64,000 nt of DNA, from positions 165,656 through 229,655 of the forward strand of contig JAJFKP010000004.1 of the NCBI GenBank assembly GCA_021773135.1, in the 5' to 3' direction. Below the pieces are notes generated by a model that was not told the origin of the DNA, did no database searches, and was given only the letters and a program-made list of their open reading frames with translations. The stretch is from Woeseiaceae bacterium. GTDB taxonomy: Bacteria > Pseudomonadota > Gammaproteobacteria > Steroidobacterales > Woeseiaceae. Numbering within the stretch: the first letter of the stretch is position 1; each line of letters starts with the position of its first letter. The position numbers and the translations under genes were made by a program. Shown in pieces: positions 55,922 to 64,000 of the stretch.

Positions 55922-55968
55922 CTTCTTATCCAGAAAACGCGGAGTTTTTACGCTGACCCTATTTTTTG

Positions 55969-56382
55969 TTAAAAACGGATGCTAACGACGGTAGCGGGTT
56001 TAATCCGGTCAATTGACAGTTCGCTTCCTCGAGAAAGCCGGACTTTGGCGGCGTCGCTTTGCGCGTCATAACCCCACGCAATTCTTGAGGTGTTGCGATT
56101 TATCGCGGATCGAAGCTTTAGCCGCCAAAACTCTTGTTCTAGTTTGGTATGTTCCAGTTCAAAATCCTGGATGATTTTCAGCTTTGCTTCCTCCAGGCGA
56201 AGCGCATCGACATCGATCGGCTTTCCATCTCGGTCGACCACAACAACGATCTCTTCAATGGGTTCCGCGCCATCATATACCTGGTCTAACGTTTCTTGTG
56301 CGTGTGCCATCACAAGTGGGCAGCACAGGCTGACGACGGTATAAAGGAATGTCCGTACCTGGATTCCAATAGCACGATTCAT
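55969..56382 (-). CDS. Small exported protein, unknown
   Basis: 137 aa from the ATG at 56382 (the frame is open to 56418). Signal peptide MNRAIGIQVRTFLYTVVSLCCPLVMAHAQ, then an acidic stretch (EPIEEIVVVVDRDGKPID) and a charged helical middle. No domain recognised. First gene outside attR, divergent from the AbgT gene. Confidence 0.65.
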   Translation of the reverse strand: MNRAIGIQVRTFLYTVVSLCCPLVMAHAQETLDQVYDGAEPIEEIVVVVDRDGKPIDVDALRLEEAKLKIIQDFELEHTKLEQEFWRLKLRSAINRNTSRIAWGYDAQSDAAKVRLSRGSELSIDRIKPATVVSIRF

Positions 56383-56440
56383 GACAGTCTGACTATAACA
56401 GTTTCGGGACTGCGGCATGGGTCAACAGGCATGAAAGTTT

Positions 56441-56491
56441 AAGGGGTCGAACCGATTTTTTCGAGTGTCAATTAAATCGGTTCGACCCTTT
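56441..56491. repeat. GGTCGAACC palindrome, copy b
   Basis: AAGGGGTCGAACCGATTT and AAATCGGTTCGACCCTTTT facing each other, in the divergent intergenic region before the AbgT gene. Confidence 0.8.
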
Positions 56492-56586
56492 TCTCCCAGT
56501 CGATGATTCTTCCCGGCATTCCGCCTGTTAGAATATCCCGATAAAAGGGCTGACGCCCAAACAATACGAAAATTCGGGGATACGCC

Positions 56587-58140
56587 ATGTCAGAAGAAGA
56601 AGTGGACGAAGCGCCAGCGCCCGCAAGTCTTGCCAATCGCATGCTCGCCACGGTCGAGCGGGTAGGCAACAAGTTGCCGGACCCCAGCATCCTGTTCATC
56701 GCACTTTTGTTTATCGTCTGGTTGCTTTCGTGGCTGCTCTCGTATGTGACGTTTGATGTCATCGACCCGCGATCCGGTGAACCGATTGTGGTTATCAATC
56801 AATTGACCGGCACGAGTTTAACGACGTTCCTAACGGGATTGGTGACGAACTTTGTGACCTTCGGTCCGGTCGGCACCGTTCTCGTCGCAATGCTCGGCAT
56901 CGGCGTTGCGGAGCATTCAGGTTTCATCACAACGGGTATCCGTGCGCTCCTCAACGTGACTTCAAAACACCTGCTGACGCCAATGGTGATATTGGTGGGC
57001 ATCGTCAGTCACTCTGCCGTCGATGCTGGCTACGTTCTCGTTATTCCGTTAGGGGGCGTCATTTTCTACGCTGCCGGGCGACACCCACTTGCCGGCATTG
57101 CTGCCGCATTCGCTGGTGTCTCGGGTGGGTTCTCCGCCAATTTTGTACCCGCTGCACTCGATCCTTTATTGCAGGGCTTAACGCAGGGCGGCGCGCAGCT
57201 CCTGAATCCCGGTATGGAAATCAATACGCTCAATAATTACTTCTTCACGACTGCCTCGGCGCCGCTGATTGTCGGTTTGGGTTGGTGGTTGACTGACAGG
57301 GTTGTCGAGCCACGGTTCGCCGCCATCGAAATCGACGGTGATGCGGAGGACCTGCCGGAGATGCACGATCTGACGGACGCCGAGCGTAAAGGGCTGCGCT
57401 GGTCGCTGGTCGTGATGGTGCTTGGCTTGGCGTTACTCGCGGTTACCTTGATCCCGGCAGATTCACCGTGGCGTGATGCCAGCGGCAACCTGGCGAGCTT
57501 TTCGGCGCCAATCATGCGCTCGATTGTTGCACTGATCTTCTTCCTATTCCTATTGCCAGGCATTGTGTTTGGTTATGTCGCGGGCAATTTCAAGAGCTCG
57601 AAAGACATCATCGCTGGTATGACGCAAGCGATGAACAGCATGGCCTATTACCTGGTTATCATGTTTTTTATCGCGCAGTTCGTATACGCGTTCGGTACAT
57701 CCAATCTCGGCACTTTGCTGGCGCTTGAAGGGGCAGAAGTTCTACGAAGCTGGGCGCTACCCCCTGCGCTAACGATTGTCGGCATAATCTTGCTCACCGG
57801 CTTCGTCAACATATTCATTGGCTCGGCAAGCGGCAAGTGGGGCATGTTGGCGCCAATATTTGTACCGATGCTAATGTCACTCGGTATTTCTCCGGATCTA
57901 ACGCAGGCGGCCTACCGCGTCGGCGATTCGAGTACAAACATCATTACGCCGTTGATGCCATATTTTCCGCTTGTCGTCGTTTACTGCCAGCGTTACGTGA
58001 AGAACACGGGTATCGGGACACTCGCGGCAATGATGTTGCCGTACTCGATATGGTTCCTGGCTTCGTGGACAGTATTTTTGTTGATTTACTATGCGATCGG
58101 TTTACCGCTCGGTATTCAATCAAGCTACACCTATCCGTAG
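56587..58140 (+). CDS. AbgT-family transporter
   Basis: 517 aa with about 11-13 hydrophobic helices. Family signatures: LPDPSILFIALLFIVWLLSWLLS, LVAMLGIGVAEHSGFI, SHSAVDAGYVLVIPLGG, GVSGGFSANFVPAALDPLLQGLTQ and GSASGKWGMLAPIFVPMLMSLGISPDLTQAAYRVGDSSTNIITPLMPYFPLVV. AbgT-type proteins import p-aminobenzoyl-glutamate, and some export sulfonamides, across the inner membrane. No abgA/abgB hydrolase genes are nearby. Confidence 0.95.
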   Translation: MSEEEVDEAPAPASLANRMLATVERVGNKLPDPSILFIALLFIVWLLSWLLSYVTFDVIDPRSGEPIVVINQLTGTSLTTFLTGLVTNFVTFGPVGTVLVAMLGIGVAEHSGFITTGIRALLNVTSKHLLTPMVILVGIVSHSAVDAGYVLVIPLGGVIFYAAGRHPLAGIAAAFAGVSGGFSANFVPAALDPLLQGLTQGGAQLLNPGMEINTLNNYFFTTASAPLIVGLGWWLTDRVVEPRFAAIEIDGDAEDLPEMHDLTDAERKGLRWSLVVMVLGLALLAVTLIPADSPWRDASGNLASFSAPIMRSIVALIFFLFLLPGIVFGYVAGNFKSSKDIIAGMTQAMNSMAYYLVIMFFIAQFVYAFGTSNLGTLLALEGAEVLRSWALPPALTIVGIILLTGFVNIFIGSASGKWGMLAPIFVPMLMSLGISPDLTQAAYRVGDSSTNIITPLMPYFPLVVVYCQRYVKNTGIGTLAAMMLPYSIWFLASWTVFLLIYYAIGLPLGIQSSYTYP

Positions 58141-58184
58141 GTCATATGATGTTTGGAGTAGTAATTCGCGAGTATTAGTGTAGT

Positions 58185-58236
58185 AAAAGGTCGAACCGCT
58201 TTTTAGAATACCGATTAATTCGGTTCGACCCCTTTT
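58185..58236. repeat. GGTCGAACC palindrome, copy c
   Basis: AAAAGGTCGAACCG ... CGGTTCGACCCCTTTT, inverted arms, followed by TT. It could end transcription of the AbgT gene. Confidence 0.8.
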
Positions 58237-58383
58237 TTCGAACCCAGAGCAGCGCAAGTTATTGCTGGCAGACCGTATTCGACGGTTGATGAACTTGCCA
58301 AGATTGCCGGAATTGATGGCAAGCCTTTAGAAAGTTTGCGACCGTTTGTTGCGGTTGAAGGTGAGACACGGCCATTTGAGTAG
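58237..58383 (+). pseudogene. 3' fragment of a helix-hairpin-helix (ComEA-like) gene
   Basis: The frame from 58237 to TAG at 58381 reads AAQVIAGRPYSTVDELAKIAG-like sequence and then a second hairpin, LESLRPFVAVEG. This is the typical C-terminal repeat of helix-hairpin-helix DNA-binding proteins. No start codon or upstream half is present; the fragment begins directly inside palindrome c. Confidence 0.5.
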
Positions 58384-58397
58384 CTGGCGGATGATTT

Positions 58398-58446
58398 AGG
58401 GGTCGAACTGACTAAATCGAAAATCTAAAAATCGGTTCGACCCCTT
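58398..58446. repeat. GGTCGAACC palindrome, copy d
   Basis: AGGGGTCGAACTGA ... ATCGGTTCGACCCCTTT with inverted arms. Confidence 0.75.
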
Positions 58447-58545
58447 TCTTGAACAATGATTGAAAGATCAGCGCTAAACCAACCTGTAATAAAGCAGGCT
58501 GATCGCCTAACATAGCGTCACAGTTTCAAGTGCGGTGAAACCCAT

Positions 58546-58941
58546 ATGTCGACACCTGACCCAGAGAGCTGGAAGCTCGTCGCCACAGGAGAGGGAGGAG
58601 ATCATCTTACGTGGGTTGATGGCTTTAAGTCGATCGAAGAAGCTCGCTCCTACTTGATGATGCTAGAGGGAGATGCGTATGCTTCCGTCGACTGGTCGGC
58701 CCTACTGCAAAATCTACCTGATCTCGAGAACCTAACGGAGCTTGACGCACCTCCGCTTTATAGCGAGCAAGCGTTCGAAGACTTGGGAGGATTCTTGGTT
58801 ATGAATGCCGACCCGATTGACGATTCGCCGGGGCGGTCATTCAATCAGATAGAGCTCTACATAGACGTGGACTATGAGAATAACTTAGTCAATCAATTTT
58901 CGGTATTGGCGAAGCGCCTGGAAGAAACATTCGCGAATTGA
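58546..58941 (+). CDS. Unknown small acidic protein
   Basis: 131 aa, soluble and very acidic (EGDAYASVDWSALLQNLPDLENLTELDAPPLY, NQIELYIDVDYENNLVNQF). No family recognised. It lies 25 bp before the next gene, so both probably form an operon. Acidic pairs of this size are sometimes immunity or antitoxin proteins, but nothing here proves that. Confidence 0.55.
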   Translation: MSTPDPESWKLVATGEGGDHLTWVDGFKSIEEARSYLMMLEGDAYASVDWSALLQNLPDLENLTELDAPPLYSEQAFEDLGGFLVMNADPIDDSPGRSFNQIELYIDVDYENNLVNQFSVLAKRLEETFAN

Positions 58942-58966
58942 CGACGAGCCATCAAGAGGAAGCGCG

Positions 58967-59380
58967 ATGACATCCGACAAGCGTAGGTTACACGAAGGGT
59001 TCAGGAATGCAGCGAGCAATCTCCTTCTTGAAAACGACGAGACCGAGGCATCGGATCCTTTGGGCGAACTCAAAGAGAAGAAAGGGGATCCGGTTAGATT
59101 TGACGGGCTTTCTGAGGATGAGATGTTCATCGAGGATCCTACGATCGTGGTGCAGGAAATGGGAGATCACATCGCGTCACAGACTTGGTCAGGTGGCTCG
59201 TGGTCAGATGTGTATGAATATAAGGGGCTGTTCTGGGCACAGGACGAAGTCGATTTCGTCGAATTCGATAACCCCTTAGACGCATTTAGTCGTGCGGGAA
59301 TTGGGAATGACGATTTTGATAACATCAATTCCCAACATATCGCACGCAAGTATGAATACTTGATCAAACAAGCCAAATAG
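58967..59380 (+). CDS. Unknown small protein
   Basis: 137 aa. Central part FIEDPTIVVQEMGDHIASQTWSGGSWSDVYEYKGLFWAQDEVDFVEFDNPLDAF is reminiscent of short beta-strand domains, and the C-terminus is helical. No family recognised. Same direction as and close behind the gene at 58546. Confidence 0.55.
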   Translation: MTSDKRRLHEGFRNAASNLLLENDETEASDPLGELKEKKGDPVRFDGLSEDEMFIEDPTIVVQEMGDHIASQTWSGGSWSDVYEYKGLFWAQDEVDFVEFDNPLDAFSRAGIGNDDFDNINSQHIARKYEYLIKQAK

Positions 59381-59473
59381 CGACGCTCGTGTGTTCTACA
59401 GTCGTGTGCCCGCCCATTTCTGGCGATTCGCAGCGCAGCTAACTTCGGGCCAACACTAAAGTAATTCGGCTCG

Positions 59474-60484
59474 TTATCGTTCTGTGACGAACTCCTGCGG
59501 TGTTTTGTTATGCGGTGATTGACTCGATTGGTATTGTTGAATCGCCTTGTGTACGAATTTGATCTTCGCAGTAACCGGATCCGTCTGAATGAACGGGTAG
59601 GCGTCCGGGAGGCCGAGACTTCGAGTTACTTCATTGAGCGACACGCTGAATTCCACGAACTTGCTGAGCCAGTTTTCCGGCCCCACATCGCTAATGAATC
59701 CTTTGGCCGACGCAACATCCAGCACTGCACGAACGTGCAGGTAGTGCCCCCAGCATTCCGCCCAGTCTTCCATCGGATGTGAACTGGCATAGTGAGAAAT
59801 GAAATTCCCCTGCCATGCGGCCGATGCACCGGTTCGATAGTGCCGTTGCAGGGCTGCTGCATAGTCTTGCCGCTCGTCTCCGAATAGCAACCTTGCTTCA
59901 TCAATGAGCGATTGGCCAACAACAATATTGAAAAAGTAATGGCCGGACTCGTGCCGCAGGTGGCCGAGCAGGGTGCGGTAGGCCTCGTTCATGTGCTTGC
60001 GCATTGACTCGCGAAACACCGGGTCGGCTTCAGCGGCATTGATCGTTATCACGCCGCTTAAGTGCCCTGTCGACACAAACTCCTCGATGGCGTCCGGATT
60101 GATGCGTTTGTCTTCCTTGAAATCGAAACGTAAACGCGTCGGATCCACGGGAAGCCCCAGACCCAAAACGTCTGCAAGCATGCGTCGTTTAGCAGAATCC
60201 AGTTTCCGCCAGCGATTACGACTTTTCTGTCTCGACAGGTTCGGAATGGTGCGGTTCGTCTGGCAGGAAAGGCATGGGCTGTCCCCGAACGAGGTATCCG
60301 CAAGCCAGTTGCATTCGCTCGCACTGGAACGATTCATGCAGAACGACAGGCCGCTGCCCGCAGTTTCTTCAGCGACCATGGTCAGCGCGACAGGATCGAA
60401 TGCGAGCTGCCGACCGCAATTGCCGCAGGAGTTATTCTCGAAATAGACGACCTGGCCGCATCGGCAGGAAAACTCGCGCATCAT
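59474..60484 (-). CDS. Putative zinc-binding metallopeptidase (Peptidase_Mx-like)
   Basis: 336 aa. N-terminal zinc ribbon (CRCGQVVYFENNSCGNCG), further Cys pairs (CLSCQ), and then the peptidase region with HESGH (~177-181, an HExxH site: HLRHESGHYFF) and MEDWAECWGHYLHV downstream. Overlaps the start of nothing upstream but its own ATG overlaps the stop of the alpha-E gene (60481-60484). These three genes (CPA ATP-grasp, alpha-E, Mx peptidase) recur together in many proteobacteria, where they are thought to form a peptide-synthesis/modification system. Confidence 0.88.
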   Translation of the reverse strand: MMREFSCRCGQVVYFENNSCGNCGRQLAFDPVALTMVAEETAGSGLSFCMNRSSASECNWLADTSFGDSPCLSCQTNRTIPNLSRQKSRNRWRKLDSAKRRMLADVLGLGLPVDPTRLRFDFKEDKRINPDAIEEFVSTGHLSGVITINAAEADPVFRESMRKHMNEAYRTLLGHLRHESGHYFFNIVVGQSLIDEARLLFGDERQDYAAALQRHYRTGASAAWQGNFISHYASSHPMEDWAECWGHYLHVRAVLDVASAKGFISDVGPENWLSKFVEFSVSLNEVTRSLGLPDAYPFIQTDPVTAKIKFVHKAIQQYQSSQSPHNKTPQEFVTER

Positions 60485-61413
60485 TCTTCTCGTGGCAAAA
60501 ACCAGGTATCAACAATCGCCAAGTGTACGTCTGCAAGACGCACCTGCAACGTATCCACGAGGTCGTCTATGTCTTCGGCCGAGGTGTCATCCTCGGGGCT
60601 GCCGAGGAGTTCCAGCTGCACACGCTGTAGCGCATTGCAGACATGGTCCGAATTCGGCAGGGCAGCGCTGCTTTTGCGCGCGTTCTCGACGCAGAAGCGA
60701 ATGGCACGTGGAAACGCCTGATCGCGCAGCAGGAAATCAACGACATCGATACCGATGACCTGCGGTTGCCGGTATTGCCGGTACATCTGAAAGCCGCTGA
60801 CGGATTTCAGAACATTGGTCCACAACGTCGATCCGTAGCGGCGGATAATGCGTTCGTTCTGCTGAATGTAGGTTGCGGCAACTTCGATGACGCGGCTGGT
60901 CATGTCCGCACGCTCGAGGCTCTGCCCCAGAGTCAGGAAATGATAAGGGCTGTTATGACTCATCGTGCCGATCAGGGTGCCGTTAATCTGCTGGCAGCGC
61001 TCGATGCAGTTGCCAAGAATCTCGAACTGATCCGTTCCGGCCGCCGCCTGGCCCAGGTTGTCGGCCGCGAAGCGGTGCAGCTCGTTGACGTTCTCCCAGG
61101 TCTCGTGCGGCAACAGGTCGCGCAGGTTACGAATATTCTCGCGCGCCATGTTGATAGCGAACGCCAGCGAGGTGCCTGCTTTCGGGTCCGCCAGCAAGAA
61201 CTGCAGGATGGCCGACTCGTCGTCAGGCAGGCCACTCTCTTCGAAAGATTCCGCGGCACCGACGATGCGCACCAGTTCGGCCCAGTCGAGGCCTACTTCA
61301 GACGGCAGGTCGAGCAGCAGGTGTGCATATTTCTGCACGATACGCGCCGTGTTCTCGGCGCGCTCCAGGTAGCGACCGGCCCAGTAAACCCTTTCCGCAG
61401 CTCGCGACAGCAT
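60481..61413 (-). CDS. Alpha-E domain protein (DUF403)
   Basis: 310 aa, all-helical, starting MLSRAAERVYWAGRYLERAENTARIVQKYAHLLLDLP, the family signature. It contains LLADPKAGTSLAFAINMARENIRNLRDLLPHETWENVNELHRF and ends with a helical bundle. Usually paired with a circularly permuted ATP-grasp protein, here upstream with 1-bp overlap. Function inferred to be partner or carrier in amide-bond formation. Confidence 0.93.
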   Translation of the reverse strand: MLSRAAERVYWAGRYLERAENTARIVQKYAHLLLDLPSEVGLDWAELVRIVGAAESFEESGLPDDESAILQFLLADPKAGTSLAFAINMARENIRNLRDLLPHETWENVNELHRFAADNLGQAAAGTDQFEILGNCIERCQQINGTLIGTMSHNSPYHFLTLGQSLERADMTSRVIEVAATYIQQNERIIRRYGSTLWTNVLKSVSGFQMYRQYRQPQVIGIDVVDFLLRDQAFPRAIRFCVENARKSSAALPNSDHVCNALQRVQLELLGSPEDDTSAEDIDDLVDTLQVRLADVHLAIVDTWFLPREE

Positions 61414-62867
61414 CAGTCCATGTCCTCGACAATCCAGGTGTCCTTGCTGCCGCCGCCTTGCGACGAATTCACGATGAGCGAGCCCGCGCGCATCGCCACT
61501 CGCGTCAATCCACCCGCCGTAACCTCGACATCTTTGCCTTGCAGGATAAACGGCCGCAGATCGAGATGGCGTGGCTGCAGAGTGTCGCCGGCCAAGGTCG
61601 GTGCCGTAGACAGTGACAGTGTCGGCTGCCCGATGTAATTACGCGGGTTCGCTTTCAACAGCGCGCGAAACTCTTCGTGTTCGGCCTTTGTAGCGTGCGG
61701 CCCCACCAGCATGCCGTAGCCACCGGATTCGTTCGCCGGCTTCACGACGAGTTCGGGGAGGTTCTTCAGCACGTGATCGAGGTGCGCTGGATCGGAGCAA
61801 CGCCAGGTTGGGACGTTCGGGATAATCGCGTCCTCTGACAGGTAGTAGCGAATTATTTCCGGAACATAAGAATAGACAACCTTGTCATCGGCGACACCGG
61901 AACCCGGTGCATTGGCAAGTGCAACATTGCCAGCACGCCAAGCGCGCATGATGCCAGGTACGCCGAGCGTCGAATCCGACCGAAAAACTTCGGGGTCGAT
62001 GAACGTGTCGTCGATGCGCCGGTAGATTGTATCGACCCGCGTCAGTCCATCAATGGTTCGCAGATAAACAAAATCGTCGTCGCCAACCATCAGGTCGCCA
62101 CCCTCGACCAGTTCGACACCCATCGTGCGTGCCAGGTAACTGTGCTCGAAGTACGCCGAGTTGTAGATGCCGGGCGTCAGCACAACGACTTCGAGTATTT
62201 CGCCGTCGCTGCTCGCCGGGGCAATCGACTCAAGCATCTCGCTGAGCTCGGTCGGATACTCGCTCACCGGGCGGACGCTATGATCGCGAAACAGTGACGG
62301 GAAGACGCGCTTGATGACATTGCGGTTTTCGAGCATGTACGACACACCCGACGGGACGCGCAGATTATCTTCCAGCACATAGACTGTGCCGTCGCCATCG
62401 CGCACGAGGTCGGAGCCGCAGATATTGGCCCACACGCCGTAACGCGGGCTGACACCCTTGCAGGCCTGCAGATAGTTCGTCGAGCTGTCAATGATATCGG
62501 CCGGCACGATCTTGTCCTTGATGATGCGCCGGTCGTTATACAGGTCGTCAATGAACATGTTTAGCGCCCGCAGGCGCTGGATCAGTCCGGCCTCTATCCG
62601 GTCCCACTCGGTACCGGACAACACCCGCGGCACGATGTCGAGCGGCCAGGCGCGGTCGATGTTGTCACCCTCGGAGTAGATCGTGAAACTGATGCCCATG
62701 TCGACGATCGTGCTGTCCGCGGCATGCTGGCGTTCGAGGAGCTCTTTAGCGGGCATATTACTGAAGTAATCGACCAGCGAACGGGCGTGCTTTCTTGCCG
62801 CGCCGTCCGATTGGACGAGCTCGTCATAAAAATCGCCAACCAAATATTCTGTGGAATCGAATTTCAT
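61413..62867 (-). CDS. Circularly permuted type 2 ATP-grasp protein
   Basis: 484 aa (DUF404/DUF407 family). Signatures: GISFTIYSEGDNIDRAWPLDIVPRVLSGTEWDRIEAGLIQRLRALNMFIDDLYNDRRIIKD, YVLEDNLRVPSGVSYMLENR, VVLTPGIYNSAYFEHSYLA and LVVKPANESGGYGMLVGPHA near the C-terminus. Probably a peptide ligase. First gene of the three-gene minus-strand operon. Confidence 0.94.
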   Translation of the reverse strand: MKFDSTEYLVGDFYDELVQSDGAARKHARSLVDYFSNMPAKELLERQHAADSTIVDMGISFTIYSEGDNIDRAWPLDIVPRVLSGTEWDRIEAGLIQRLRALNMFIDDLYNDRRIIKDKIVPADIIDSSTNYLQACKGVSPRYGVWANICGSDLVRDGDGTVYVLEDNLRVPSGVSYMLENRNVIKRVFPSLFRDHSVRPVSEYPTELSEMLESIAPASSDGEILEVVVLTPGIYNSAYFEHSYLARTMGVELVEGGDLMVGDDDFVYLRTIDGLTRVDTIYRRIDDTFIDPEVFRSDSTLGVPGIMRAWRAGNVALANAPGSGVADDKVVYSYVPEIIRYYLSEDAIIPNVPTWRCSDPAHLDHVLKNLPELVVKPANESGGYGMLVGPHATKAEHEEFRALLKANPRNYIGQPTLSLSTAPTLAGDTLQPRHLDLRPFILQGKDVEVTAGGLTRVAMRAGSLIVNSSQGGGSKDTWIVEDMD

Positions 62868-63658
62868 CGCCGGACTTTAACAGCAATCGCGAAACCTAAC
62901 GAGATTGATGGACGATACACACCCCTTGTAAGAAACAAGGATGACTTCCAGCCGGTCGCTTCGCTCGCAGGTGCAATTGCATGAGCGACGGTGTGCCGGT
63001 TCTGGCAATTAAACAGGTATCCAACAAGACTCACAGCAAAGGCACTCGATTCAGGATTCTCGGGCTTGGGATAGTCGAACGCTACGACCCTGCGCAACGC
63101 TTGTTCAAAATCCGAGAGGTAACGATCGATGCGTTTCAACAGCGCGCCGCACCGGAACAGATGCTGGGAGACGATCTTGATGAGACGGCTCTTCAGCCAG
63201 GGGCACTTGAGGCCAGGTCGCCGCTTGTGTAAGAGGAACCCGCGCATTATAAGGATTCATCAAACAAGCGTAGCGCCGCATTTCGGAAAATCGTACTCGG
63301 AAATTACGAAAATACCTGTGCTGTTACGCGATCCAAATTCGTCTACGGAGGTCTTGCCCCGGCGCAAGCCGCCCACATCATTTCAAAAGAAGCCAATGGA
63401 ACCGACAACCCGCGGAATGGGGTTGCGATGAGTCACACCATACATTGGGCGTTCGAGCGGGGAATGTTCACGATTTCGGATCAGTGCGAGGTGTTGATTC
63501 ATCCAGAAGCAAAGCATGCCGTCATAAAGGTTTTGGAATATTTGGTCCGACGGATAAGTAGATTATCCTGCCCGATGATGAGTCGCGCCTTCCACACCAG
63601 GACGCGCTGTTGTGGCATCAAGAGGACGTTTTCGGTTGCGTCCACGGATAAAAATCGC

Positions 63659-63735
63659 TGCGTGAATTTTGCGTAAACCAGCTCTGCATCATCCTGCATT
63701 GTCATGCAAAATGGGCAACGGGTGCCCCGGTAAAT
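63659..63735 (+). repeat. Island-end element R3
   Basis: 77 bp, ungapped and about 84% identical by hand to R1 (55762-55838), starting with TGCGTGAATTTTGCGTAA. Confidence 0.75.
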
Positions 63736-63770
63736 AGTTGAAATAAATAGCAAAAGTCGAAATTTTTCGC

Positions 63771-63818
63771 GACCGAAAATCCGCGTGTCGGTGGTTCGAT
63801 TCCGCTCCTGCCCACGAT
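63771..63818 (+). repeat. Degenerate third att copy (tRNA-Phe 3' end)
   Basis: 44 of 48 positions match the tRNA-Phe att core (differences at 63774, 63806, 63811 and 63816). It begins 112 bases after the start of R3, exactly the R1-attR distance. The tRNA 5' half is absent. Confidence 0.85.
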
Positions 63819-63842
63819 CCTGTTCAGGTGTATTCCGACCAC

Positions 63843-64000
63843 ATGGTTTACACCTTATACCGGACACATAGTTAACACTTTGTCCGGGGCGAAGGGATTA
63901 GGACCGGGTTCTACCCGGTCCTGCTCTTTGTCAAAGAATCCTAAATCATAATGCATGAAGCTGACCAGCCAGACCTGGTCGGCGACCTCTCTTATTCCCA
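63843..64000. other. Inverted-repeat-rich right edge, possible mobile-element end
   Basis: CCGGACA-N14-TGTCCGG (63858-63885) and GGACCGGGT-TCT-ACCCGGTCC (9-bp perfect stem starting near 63900) follow the att remnant. The region has no complete frame. It could be the left end of an insertion sequence or another element that continues beyond the window; I cannot identify it. Confidence 0.3.

Larger units (their letters stand above)
55689..55968. other. Right end of the island
   Basis: No gene. Holds the R1 end element (55762-55838) and attR (55874-55921). Confidence 0.7.
58141..58545. other. Intergenic block with two palindromes and a gene remnant
   Basis: Two GGTCGAACC hairpins (58185-58236 and 58398-58446) enclose a short remnant of a helix-hairpin-helix protein gene (58237-58383). 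The rest is AT-rich and probably holds the promoter of the gene at 58546. Confidence 0.65.
62868..63842. other. Region without a confident gene; second island-end scar at right
   Basis: Overlapping frames on both strands (for example minus 62864-63247) lack recognisable domains or clear ribosome-binding sites and I do not call them. The operon promoter of the CPA gene must lie near 62870-62980. From 63659 the sequence matches the island right end. Confidence 0.5.

Noticed and set aside
60643..61638. 331-codon plus-strand frame opposite the alpha-E gene
   Set aside because: Antisense to a well-conserved DUF403 protein in a coupled operon; no ribosome-binding site or known domain.
62864..63247. 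Frames on both strands between the CPA gene and the third att copy
   Set aside because: Both strands are open over the same stretch with neither showing domain signatures or start context, so no gene is called.

Overview
The window looks like a chromosomal segment of a Gram-negative gammaproteobacterium. The asmA-like/mutY/yggX cluster, DjlA, MscS, an AbgT-type transporter and many Sec-dependent envelope proteins support this. No rRNA and no CRISPR array is visible. One intact tRNA (Phe, GAA) is present. The genus cannot be fixed from sequence alone.

Layout. (1) 1-8.4 kb: a truncated GGDEF/EAL protein; an ECF sigma factor with a membrane protein that is probably its anti-sigma, plus a DUF4097 protein; and the asmA-like/SRPBCC/mutY/yggX operon. 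(2) 8.4-11.0 kb: an atypical SDR and an Lrp/ald divergent pair. (3) 11.3-25 kb: a cell-envelope locus with a secreted PPC-type protein, two small membrane proteins, a Ser/Thr kinase with TPRs, a subtilase, a beta-barrel-like protein, an ECF sigma factor of the kinase-associated (TIGR02999/ECF43-like) type, an OmpA-domain protein and a secreted coiled-coil protein. Six of these transcription units are preceded by the same bipartite promoter-like motif, TGGCGC(G/A)-N15-(T/G)CGCATG, with an invariant 15-nt spacer. This reads as a local regulon, probably kinase -> sigma -> surface proteins. (4) 25-34.8 kb: PucR regulator with a palindromic operator, YCII protein, two conserved hypotheticals, thioesterase plus acetyl-CoA hydrolase/transferase, MscS channel, DjlA and a lipoprotein amidohydrolase.

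(5) 34.96-55.92 kb: a genomic island inserted in tRNA-Phe. It is bounded by a perfect 48-bp direct repeat, the 3' part of the tRNA. It carries a tyrosine integrase overlapping a small DNA-binding protein gene, a P4-type primase-helicase, an AlpA-like HTH, and four candidate antiviral genes: a DUF4011/SF1-helicase/nuclease giant (Hhe-like), an orphan TIR-like (PF10137-type) protein, a PLD-DEAD-DUF3427 helicase and a 1749-aa exonuclease-RecQ-UvrD triple fusion. A 77-bp end sequence next to attR recurs inside the island (46.9 kb) and 7.9 kb beyond attR (63.66 kb). At 63.66 kb it stands at the identical 112-bp distance from another, degenerate copy of the tRNA end. The region therefore looks like a stack of several integration events. 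(6) 55.9-63.8 kb: a secreted small protein, AbgT transporter, REP-like palindromes, two unknown small genes, and the CPA-ATP-grasp / alpha-E / zinc-peptidase operon. (7) The right edge holds inverted-repeat-rich DNA without a recognisable gene.

The two places most likely to hide undescribed biology are the kinase/sigma/promoter regulon (11-25 kb) and the nuclease-helicase-TIR island (40-55.7 kb). Alignments and spacings quoted here were counted by hand. No database search was possible.
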